Shown: piece by piece, positions 6,685-11,934 of the stretch
How positions within the stretch are numbered: the first letter of the stretch is position 1
How the letters are laid out: each line of letters opens with the position of its first letter
Origin: Clostridiales bacterium UBA7011
Lineage (GTDB): Bacteria; Bacillota; Clostridia; Oscillospirales; Butyricicoccaceae
Direction of reading: 5' to 3'
DNA: 11,934 bases
Assembly (NCBI GenBank): GCA_002449635.1
Contig: DJXF01000070.1
Coordinates: 1 to 11,934, forward strand
Program-made: the position numbers and the translations under genes
Notes under the pieces: generated by a model
What the model was told of the DNA's origin: nothing
What the model saw: only the letters and a program-made list of their open reading frames with translations
Database searches by the model: none

Positions 6685-7842
6685 ATGATGAAAATGAGAC
6701 GACTGATCGCAGGCTTGCTTTGCGGTGCTGTTGCCACAATGTTCTGCTTGACCGGCTGCGGAGCGGAAACTGGTATGATGGATGCTGCAAATGCCAATTC
6801 CGTTGCGGGCGGAGACAGCAGCCTGCCTGTCATCACATGGAAAATGGGTTCGACCTGGGGCAGCGGTAATGTTCATTATACCTGTGACCAACGCTTTACT
6901 GAGCTGGTGAGCCAGCTTACCGGAGGACGTTTCAAAATCACAAATTATCCGGAAGGTTCGCTGTGCGCAGCAAACCAGCTGTTCGACTATGTACAGAATG
7001 GAACGATTCAGTGCGGCGGAGACTGGGGCGGATACTGGAGCGGCAAGGATACCGCCTTTGAACTGCTTTCCACGACGATGGACAATTTTTCCGGTCTGGA
7101 TTATTATACCTGGATCAATCAGGGCGGCGGACTGGAATGCTATCAGAAGATGTACGGAAAATATAACATGACATATTTTCCGATTATGATTAACCATGCA
7201 GAGTCCGGCATTCGCTCCACGAAGCCGATTACTTCCATTGCGGATATGCAGAAGATGAAGATTCGTTTGGGCGGCGTACTTGCGGGACGTGTTGCACAGA
7301 AGCTGGGCATCAATATCACAACCGTCGCGGCAAGTGAGCTGTATGAATCGCTGCAGCGCGGCGTCATTGACGGCGGCGAATTTTCCACCCCGTGTTCCGA
7401 TGATTCCCTGAAGCTGCAGGAGGTCGCACCGTACTGGTGTTCGCCTGCATGGTATCAGTCTGCCGGCGTCAACGGTGTCATGATCAACAAGGATGCCTGG
7501 GATGCGCTGCCGGAGGAATATCAGCTGGCAATTCAGACCGCGGCTGAAACCTGCGCGGGCGAACAGCTGTCCCGTTATCTCTGGATGGACTTTGAGGCCA
7601 CGGAAAAGATGCTGAAGGACGACGGGTGCATTGTCACGGAGATGAACAGCGAGGACTGGGCCACCATCCGAAAGACCTGTCAGGAGGTCTACGAAGAGGA
7701 GACTGCTGCCAACGAAAATTTCGATATGGTATATAGCTCGATGAAGGCATATCGTGAAAAAGCGGATACCTATCGTGACATGCTCAAGGATTACAGTTGG
7801 GGCTTTAATTACGACGACTACAAGGCAAAAAGTGAAGAGTAA
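6685..7842 (+). CDS. TRAP transporter solute-binding lipoprotein, TakP-like (second copy)
   Basis: Solute-binding lipoprotein of 385 residues encoded directly before its membrane subunits. AAGGAGG (6674-6680) precedes two tandem ATGs: 6685 (gap 4) and 6688 (gap 7). The second may be the one used, a difference of one residue. Signal peptide 1-24, lipobox LTGC, lipid-bearing Cys25, then a flexible linker to about 48. Unlike the first copy it resembles the TakP (2-oxoacid) branch: GYWSGKDTAFEL (116-127), GGGLECYQ (147-154), KIRLGGVLAGRVAQKLGI (192-209) with Arg194 in the carboxylate-binding position, GVIDGGEF (226-233), and the C-terminal DALPEEYQ (273-280) typical of that group. Phe233 stands where TakP has a Trp next to the Glu, so the ligand may differ. 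Substrate guess: a 2-oxo- or 2-hydroxy-monocarboxylate. The mature protein has nine cysteines besides the lipid site. Confidence 0.92.
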   Translation: MMKMRRLIAGLLCGAVATMFCLTGCGAETGMMDAANANSVAGGDSSLPVITWKMGSTWGSGNVHYTCDQRFTELVSQLTGGRFKITNYPEGSLCAANQLFDYVQNGTIQCGGDWGGYWSGKDTAFELLSTTMDNFSGLDYYTWINQGGGLECYQKMYGKYNMTYFPIMINHAESGIRSTKPITSIADMQKMKIRLGGVLAGRVAQKLGINITTVAASELYESLQRGVIDGGEFSTPCSDDSLKLQEVAPYWCSPAWYQSAGVNGVMINKDAWDALPEEYQLAIQTAAETCAGEQLSRYLWMDFEATEKMLKDDGCIVTEMNSEDWATIRKTCQEVYEEETAANENFDMVYSSMKAYREKADTYRDMLKDYSWGFNYDDYKAKSEE

Positions 7843-7871
7843 TTGACCATTGTTCCTATGAGGTGTAAAAA

Positions 7872-8435
7872 ATGAAAGTGTTAAAACGCATAAGCGGCGT
7901 GATTGACCGGATCAATGACTGGATCGGACGGATTTGTGCATTTGCTGTCATCGGCGTGCTCGCGGTCATTGTCATCGAGGTTGTCATGCGCCGTCTGCTG
8001 CACAGCCCGCAGATCTGGACACAGGATTCGATCTGTATGATTTTCGGCTGTTATATTATTATGGTTTGCGCGTATGGCTTTCAGAAAAAAGCCTTCGTAG
8101 CGGTAGATGTTCTGTATGCGCGCTTAAAGCCGCTGACGCAGAATATCGTACACCTGATTACCTATGTTGTTTTTTTGGTGCCGTTTGCATTTGTTCTGGT
8201 TCCCGAGAGCTTTCGGTTTTTCCTCAAGGCATTTGTGACAGGCGAGAAAAGCTATTCTGTCTGGGCACCTCCGACCTGGCCGGTCAAGCTGTGCCTGTTC
8301 CTTGGCATTACCATGCTGGCTTTTCAGGGCCTTTCGGAAATCATCAAGTGTGTGTGCAATATTTCCGATGAGATTCAAAAAAAGAAGCTGACCGAGAGCA
8401 GACCGGAAGACGCCGAAGGAGGTGCTGAGGCATGA
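7872..8435 (+). CDS. dctQ: TRAP transporter small membrane subunit DctQ
   Basis: Small integral membrane subunit, 187 residues, that joins the large subunit and the binding protein. Ribosome binding site AGGTG at 7861-7865, six bases before the ATG. Four membrane segments: about 20-40, 52-70, 91-111 and 138-158. The family-typical IWTQD (48-52) follows the first segment, and Phe75/Val76-Asp79 lies in the loop after the second. The acidic C-terminal tail (from about 165) is cytoplasmic. It starts 29 bases after the second binding protein, and its stop overlaps the DctM start as ATGA, showing coupled translation. The DctQ and DctM chains are separate here, not fused as in some TRAP systems. Confidence 0.93.
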   Translation: MKVLKRISGVIDRINDWIGRICAFAVIGVLAVIVIEVVMRRLLHSPQIWTQDSICMIFGCYIIMVCAYGFQKKAFVAVDVLYARLKPLTQNIVHLITYVVFLVPFAFVLVPESFRFFLKAFVTGEKSYSVWAPPTWPVKLCLFLGITMLAFQGLSEIIKCVCNISDEIQKKKLTESRPEDAEGGAEA

Positions 8436-9805
8436 TGCAGTTGCTCAATCACTGGGTTGCGTGGTCCGGCCTGAGCGCCACCCAAATGTCGATTATTATG
8501 CTGGCGGGCATGTTCCTGCTGATGATTATCGGTCTTGCGGCAGGTCAGGAGCTGGCATTTGTTCTCGGCGGAGCCGGTGTCATTATCGGTTATCTCGCGT
8601 GGGGCGGCCCGGGCATTTCGATTGCAATGACAAAGGTATACGACCAGATGCAGAGTTATTCTATGGTCGCGATTCCGATGTTTGTCCTGATGGCCAATTT
8701 CCTGACGCACTCTAAGGTCGCAGATGGACTCTTCCTTTCCATCCGCTATTTGCTGGGCCCGCTCAAGGGCGGTCTCGGTCTGGCCGTGATTCTTGTTTCC
8801 ACGGTATTTGCAGCGACAACCGGCATCGTCGGCGCATCTGTTGTCACGATGGGTATGCTTTCTATGCCGGTACTGCTGAAATGCGGCTACAAGCCCTCAC
8901 TTGCATGCGGTATGGTGTGCGCGGGCGGCTCTCTTGGCATTTTAATTCCGCCGTCGATCATGCTGGTATCCATGGGTTCCTATGCCGAGGTTTCCGTCGG
9001 CAAGATTTTCTTCGCCGCAATTGTTCCGGGTCTGCTGCTCTCCCTCTGCTACATGATCTACGTATTTGTCATTTGTCACATTCATCCGGATTACGGTCCG
9101 GCGATGACGACAGAAGAGCTGGAAGCAATGCCGTTTCGTGAGCGTGTCACCGGTTCTTTGATTAATCTGATCCCGCCGGTTATCCTGATTGTCGGCGTAC
9201 TCGGCTCGATTTTCAGCGGCTGGGCAACCCCCACAGAGGCTTCCGGCATCGGCGCACTGTTTGCTTTGATTCTGGCAGTTTTCTATAAGCAGTTCAGTCC
9301 GAAAATGCTGTATGATTCGCTGATTGACACGGCAAAAACCAGCGCGATGGTCTTTATTATTCTGTTCGGCGCATCGGCCTTTACCGGAATCTTTATGTCC
9401 CTCGACGGCAATCAGCTTATTTCAAACTGGGTTGTCAACATGGGCATCGGTAAGTGGGGCGCATTCGCCGTCATGATGCTGATTGTGTTCATTCTGGGTA
9501 TGTTCATCGACTGGCTGGGCATTGTTATGATCGTATTTCCGATCTTCCTGCCGATTATGGACATGTTCGGTTTTGACCGCCTATGGATTGTCGCAGTTAC
9601 CGCAGTCATGCTGCAGACCTGCTTCATGACACCGCCGTTCGGTTTCGCGCTGTTCTACATCAAAGGTGTCGTCCCGCCGGAGGTTAAAATCGGAGAGATT
9701 TACAGAGGCGTTATTCCATTTATCTTGATGGTCGTTCTTGTTGTTGTTCTCGTAACGGTGTTCCCGCAGATCGTCTATTGGCTGCCGAACATGGTTGCAA
9801 GCTAA
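8432..9805 (+). CDS. dctM: TRAP transporter large membrane subunit DctM
   Basis: Large transport subunit of 457 residues with about 12-13 hydrophobic segments; it carries the sodium-coupled uptake path using an elevator-type mechanism known for the family. Start at 8432 with AAGGAGG (8416-8422), nine bases before, overlapping the DctQ stop; a second ATG at 8435 is too far from the site. Conserved DctM blocks: IPMFVLMA (81-88), TTGIVGASVVTMG (129-141), SLGILIPPS (167-175), ATPTEASGIGA (265-275) and the late TPPFGFALFY (400-409). The GIVGASVV form, rather than GSSxA, fits the same TakP-like branch as the second binding protein, which supports pairing these as one transporter. The gene is full length and ends 38 bases before a strong terminator. 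Confidence 0.95.
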   Translation: MMQLLNHWVAWSGLSATQMSIIMLAGMFLLMIIGLAAGQELAFVLGGAGVIIGYLAWGGPGISIAMTKVYDQMQSYSMVAIPMFVLMANFLTHSKVADGLFLSIRYLLGPLKGGLGLAVILVSTVFAATTGIVGASVVTMGMLSMPVLLKCGYKPSLACGMVCAGGSLGILIPPSIMLVSMGSYAEVSVGKIFFAAIVPGLLLSLCYMIYVFVICHIHPDYGPAMTTEELEAMPFRERVTGSLINLIPPVILIVGVLGSIFSGWATPTEASGIGALFALILAVFYKQFSPKMLYDSLIDTAKTSAMVFIILFGASAFTGIFMSLDGNQLISNWVVNMGIGKWGAFAVMMLIVFILGMFIDWLGIVMIVFPIFLPIMDMFGFDRLWIVAVTAVMLQTCFMTPPFGFALFYIKGVVPPEVKIGEIYRGVIPFILMVVLVVVLVTVFPQIVYWLPNMVAS

Positions 9806-9843
9806 AAAAAGGGTGTCATTTCAGCTTCTGAATGAATAAGGAG

Positions 9844-9875
9844 AAGGTCGCTCATGAAAGTGGGTGACCTTTTTC
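9844..9875 (+). terminator. Rho-independent terminator of the TRAP operon
   Basis: AAGGTCGCTCA (9844-9854) pairs with TGGGTGACCTT (9861-9871) over 11 positions, two of them G-U, with a 6-base loop, followed by TTTTTC. The stem can be lengthened at its base by further A-T pairs. It lies 38 bases after the dctM stop and should end transcription of the kinase-to-dctM unit. Confidence 0.85.
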
Positions 9876-9971
9876 TCGTTTTTATCTGGAACGATGAGGG
9901 AAGTTGGGGAAAAACAAACGTTCAAACCAATGAGAAACCGAAAGCGGCAGCGCGCGCGATGTTCCCGGCAA

Positions 9972-10079
9972 TTTCATATGGAAAACGGATGAAGCGCTCA
10001 TGTCAGATGGCATGGGCGCTATTCTGCTGTCATGAAGCCGGCAATCGGTGTGCTGCACGATTCCCTTTCATATAGAAAA
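9972..10079. repeat. Pair of 14-bp operator-like sites TTTCATATRGAAAA
   Basis: TTTCATATGGAAAA at 9972-9985 and TTTCATATAGAAAA at 10066-10079 differ at one position out of 14. Each has inverted ends TTTC/GAAA. They are 94 bases apart, close to nine helical turns. The second lies over the -35 region of the probable promoter at 10093-10101. Confidence 0.45.
9993..10020. repeat. 10-bp inverted repeat (second hairpin)
   Basis: AGCGCTCATG (9993-10002) and CATGGGCGCT (10011-10020) form a 10-position stem with one G-U pair and an 8-base loop. No proper T-run follows on either strand (ATTCTGCT to the right). It could be a back-up terminator after the TRAP operon or a DNA-binding palindrome. Confidence 0.5.
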
Positions 10080-10092
10080 AATATTGCTGTTG

Positions 10093-10101
10093 TGTTATGA
10101 T
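10093..10101 (+). promoter_or_regulatory. Probable extended -10 promoter of the membrane protein gene
   Basis: TGTTATGAT has the TGn extension directly before TATGAT. The -35 position (about 10073-10078) is poor, which is usual for extended -10 promoters and for regulated ones. Transcription would begin near 10108 and leave a leader of about 215 bases before the ATG at 10323. Confidence 0.4.
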
Positions 10102-10322
10102 ATTATTACACGCAAAGGATGTAATTTGTACGTATTGCAATGTAAAATATGCTCTGTTCGACAAAGCCGGCAGCGGGAAAATGGGTTATCTTTTTTTATA
10201 TTAACCCGGATCTGGCCGCTTTCTTTCCGCGGGGGATTTCAAAAAATTCCCATGTGATGAAAACAATTGAAACTCATTGAAAAGTTATAGGAATGGATGA
10301 ACTCGGGATTTGCGGAGGTAAA

Positions 10323-10961
10323 ATGAAATTACATTTACAGAAAATCAGAGAGCCCAATACGAACACTTCAATGCGGGCAAAAATATTGGCAAGCATCGCG
10401 GTCATAATTTTGGGCTTCTTGCTCGGCATATTTCAAAAATGGTTAGACAGCGCAGCCTATAACGAGCTGCCGCAACTATTCCAGCAGCTGGATATCACAA
10501 ATTATTTTGGCAGGCTGGCAATTTGGATTTTTCTTGCAGCAGTTATTTCAGTATATGCAAGTACGCCAATCCGAGCTTCGCTCAACACATTTTTGTTCTT
10601 TATCAGCATGGTGTCGGGGTATTATATATACTGCAATTATATACTGGGGTTTTTGCCGAAGTCGTATATGCTCATATGGATTGTTATGACTTTTGCATCC
10701 CCCTTTTTAGCGTATCTGTGCTGGTATGCAAAGGGAAAAGGGATTGTCTCTATCATTATTTCAGCCGGGATTTTGGGAGTCTTGTTTTCGCAAGCTTTTT
10801 TGCTTACGCAGGGATTTCGTGTTACGCATTTGCCGGAGGTAATGACATGGGCAGCTGCTTTCCTTGTCCTGCGCAGAAAGCCAAAGGAGTTTGCGCTTGA
10901 ACTTGGCTTATCCATTGTATTTGCATTTGTGTATCAACTGTTTATTCCATATTGGGGGTAA
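10323..10961 (+). CDS. Uncharacterised multi-pass membrane protein
   Basis: I do not recognise the family. The protein has 212 residues from the ATG at 10323, which has GGAGG (10314-10318) four bases before it; an in-frame ATG at 10293 has no usable site and would add ten residues. A charged N-terminus (1-20: KLHLQKIREP) is followed by about seven hydrophobic segments near 21-37, 64-79, 86-108, 114-133, 141-163, 171-183 and 190-208. The positively charged loop RRKPKE (184-189) before the last segment suggests that side is cytoplasmic. No catalytic or transport motif is visible. The gene looks more A/T-rich with more ATA codons than the TRAP genes, which may mean a different origin. It stands alone between a gene-free region and a region with a possible gene remnant. 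Confidence 0.75.
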   Translation: MKLHLQKIREPNTNTSMRAKILASIAVIILGFLLGIFQKWLDSAAYNELPQLFQQLDITNYFGRLAIWIFLAAVISVYASTPIRASLNTFLFFISMVSGYYIYCNYILGFLPKSYMLIWIVMTFASPFLAYLCWYAKGKGIVSIIISAGILGVLFSQAFLLTQGFRVTHLPEVMTWAAAFLVLRRKPKEFALELGLSIVFAFVYQLFIPYWG

Positions 10962-10987
10962 ATGTAAATTCCGGTTTGTTTATCTGA

Positions 10988-11152
10988 AGACAGCGTCCGA
11001 AAAGGCGGCAGCAAGCCTCCCCCGTCGATACAAAACGTGTTTCTTTGCTGTCCGGTTATGTGAAGAGAGCGTATGCCGGAAATGCGGAGGAAATCATTGG
11101 TTCAATGCGACATCTGATCCACAAATCGGAATTGATTGAGATGTTGAGATAA
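10988..11152 (+). pseudogene. Possible C-terminal remnant of a lost gene
   Basis: From the in-frame TGA at 10985 to the TAA at 11150 runs a frame without ATG near its beginning and without a ribosome binding site, yet its last part (from 11036) reads like real protein: RVSLLSGYVKRAYAGNAEEI, then a basic and hydrophobic helix-like tail ending ELIEMLR. Another frame just upstream (about 10964-11020) also gives a protein-like stretch (FVYLKTASEKAAASL), as if a frameshift had split one gene. I do not recognise the parent family. It could also be chance; only the composition of the end argues for coding. Confidence 0.35.
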
Positions 11153-11207
11153 CAGAAATCGTCGGAACAATATCAGACCTGCGGCCAGAGCAGCAAAAAC
11201 TGCGGGG

Positions 11208-11241
11208 AATGCATCTTATCGTCCCCAAATGCATCTTACCG
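11208..11241 (+). promoter_or_regulatory. 14-bp direct repeat with 20-bp period, probable activator site
   Basis: AATGCATCTTATCG (11208-11221) and AATGCATCTTACCG (11228-11241) match at 13 of 14 positions and repeat every 20 bases, about two helical turns. The second copy ends nine bases before the -35 box of the next promoter. Two half-sites on one DNA face just upstream of -35 is the usual layout for a dimeric activator such as a response regulator. Confidence 0.6.
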
Positions 11242-11250
11242 CTTGATGTA

Positions 11251-11279
11251 TTGATAAAGACAGATCAAACCTTTAGAAT
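11251..11279 (+). promoter_or_regulatory. Sigma-A promoter of the alpha/beta hydrolase gene
   Basis: TTGATA (11251-11256) and TAGAAT (11274-11279) are separated by 17 bases. The start point would be near 11286, about 29 bases before the ATG at 11315 and just upstream of the ribosome binding site, so the leader is short. Confidence 0.65.
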
Positions 11280-11314
11280 GTCATTGTATTCCACAGAAAG
11301 GAAAGGTGATAATC

Positions 11315-11934
11315 ATGGGTTTGACACTGTTTGTATTACTGGCTGTTCTTGAGATCGCCCTAGTGATAACGACTTGTGGGAAAAAGAAGGAAAAGAAGGC
11401 ATGGCGTAAAAACCGGCTGATCATCCGCATAGCGCAGACCGTAATCGTTGTGATCGCGATTATGCTTCCGTTTGGACAGAAATGGAGGCTTGTGCCGGTT
11501 CTGGGTCTCCTCCTTGTTCTTCTTTTGATCGCCGCACTGGTTATGCTGATGAAGCGGAACAAAGAGGCCGGAGTGAAAAAGACAAGCGGCGCAGTGGTTT
11601 CGTGTATTTTGAGCATTGTGTTCATAGGCATCTTCTTGGTTCCGGCGTTTATCTTTACAGGATATAACGGTCTGCCTGTTACCGGAGAATACAAGATTCA
11701 GGAGGCATCTTCCATTTTAATAGACGAATCAAGAACGGATCCGTTTGAGCAAGACGGAAGTTTCCGCGAAGTGCCGGTACACTTCTATTATCCTGAAGCG
11801 ACGGAAGAAAGCGCAGACAGCTTCCCGCTTGTGGTGTTTTCGCACGGTGCATTCGGTTACTATCAAAGCAACACTTCAACCTATATGGAGCTTGCAAGCA
11901 ACGGCTATGTAGTAGTCGCACTGGATCATCCGCA
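11315..11934 (+). CDS. Membrane-anchored alpha/beta hydrolase (PAF-acetylhydrolase/dienelactone-hydrolase-like), 5' part
   Basis: The first 206 codons of a gene cut by the right edge. The start has AAAGGTGAT (11302-11310), four bases before the ATG; a spaced GGAAAGG overlaps it. The N-terminal third is membrane: hydrophobic segments near 3-20, 36-52, 57-78 and 92-115, with the basic cytoplasmic-type loop CGKKKEKKAWRKNR (21-34). From about 150 it becomes an alpha/beta-hydrolase fold: strand VPVHFYYP (153-160), then PLVVFSHGAFG (171-181), whose His177-Gly178 forms the usual oxyanion-hole HG turn, and a strand GYVVVALDHP (197-206). This order is typical of platelet-activating-factor acetylhydrolase and dienelactone hydrolase relatives. 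The nucleophile elbow (GxSxG) and the Asp and His of the triad lie beyond the window. The catalytic domain is probably outside the cell, judging from four membrane passes; this is inference. Confidence 0.82.
   Translation, partial: MGLTLFVLLAVLEIALVITTCGKKKEKKAWRKNRLIIRIAQTVIVVIAIMLPFGQKWRLVPVLGLLLVLLLIAALVMLMKRNKEAGVKKTSGAVVSCILSIVFIGIFLVPAFIFTGYNGLPVTGEYKIQEASSILIDESRTDPFEQDGSFREVPVHFYYPEATEESADSFPLVVFSHGAFGYYQSNTSTYMELASNGYVVVALDHP

Larger units (their letters stand above)
9806..10322. other. Gene-free region after the TRAP operon
   Basis: I see no gene in this 517-base stretch. It holds the operon terminator (9844-9875), a second hairpin (9993-10020), two near-identical 14-bp sites (9972-9985 and 10066-10079) and a probable extended -10 promoter (10093-10101). 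A 73-codon frame from 9854 starts inside the terminator stem, and a 69-codon frame from 10048 has no ribosome binding site; neither resembles a known protein. Confidence 0.6.
10962..11314. other. Region between the membrane protein and the hydrolase gene
   Basis: No intact gene is seen. The stretch holds the possible gene remnant (10988-11152), a 14-bp direct repeat (11208-11241) and a sigma-A promoter (11251-11279). No clear terminator was found after the membrane protein gene. Confidence 0.55.

Noticed and set aside
9854..10075. A 73-codon forward frame after dctM
   Set aside because: It begins inside the stem of the operon terminator, its second half is low in family-like features, and the nearby GGAG is better explained as part of the terminator stem base.
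10048..10257. A 69-codon forward frame before the membrane protein gene
   Set aside because: It has no ribosome binding site and runs through the predicted promoter at 10093-10101.

Overview
The window looks like a chromosomal segment of a Gram-positive bacterium, most likely an anaerobic member of the Clostridia with roughly balanced G+C (judged by eye). The evidence is strong AGGAGG-type ribosome binding sites, a LexA/DinR-type SOS box of the Bacillus form, lipoprotein (not periplasmic) solute-binding proteins, and a YesM/YesN-style two-component system. The genus cannot be fixed from the sequence alone.

Left part (1-2979). A Y-family DNA polymerase runs off the left edge on the minus strand. 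It has a clear sigma-A promoter with an SOS operator lying over its start point. Diverging from it are a P1-family (DmpA-like) peptidase, a beta-class carbonic anhydrase and an FMN-dependent NADH-azoreductase-like flavoprotein. These three point the same way, but nothing ties them to one pathway.

Centre (3163-9875). This is the main unit: promoter, LytS/YesM-type sensor kinase, overlapping REC-AraC response regulator, first TRAP solute-binding lipoprotein, an intergenic hairpin, second TRAP solute-binding lipoprotein, DctQ, overlapping DctM, and a strong rho-independent terminator. The two binding proteins belong to different branches. The first is a classical DctP. The second resembles the 2-oxoacid/hydroxyacid (TakP-like) group and sits directly before its membrane subunits. 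The most interesting reading is that the first binding protein, next to the sensor pair, is a ligand-binding partner of the kinase, while the second does the transport. The exported parts of all three proteins are unusually rich in cysteine.

Right part (9876-11934). A gene-free stretch holds a second hairpin, two nearly identical 14-bp operator-like sites 94 bp apart, and a probable extended -10 promoter. Next come an unrecognised multi-pass membrane protein, a short reading frame that looks like the leftover C-terminus of a lost gene, a 14-bp direct repeat with 20-bp period just upstream of a good sigma-A promoter, and the 5' part of a membrane-anchored alpha/beta hydrolase that runs off the right edge. 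No RNA genes, insertion sequences, phage genes or CRISPR arrays were seen.
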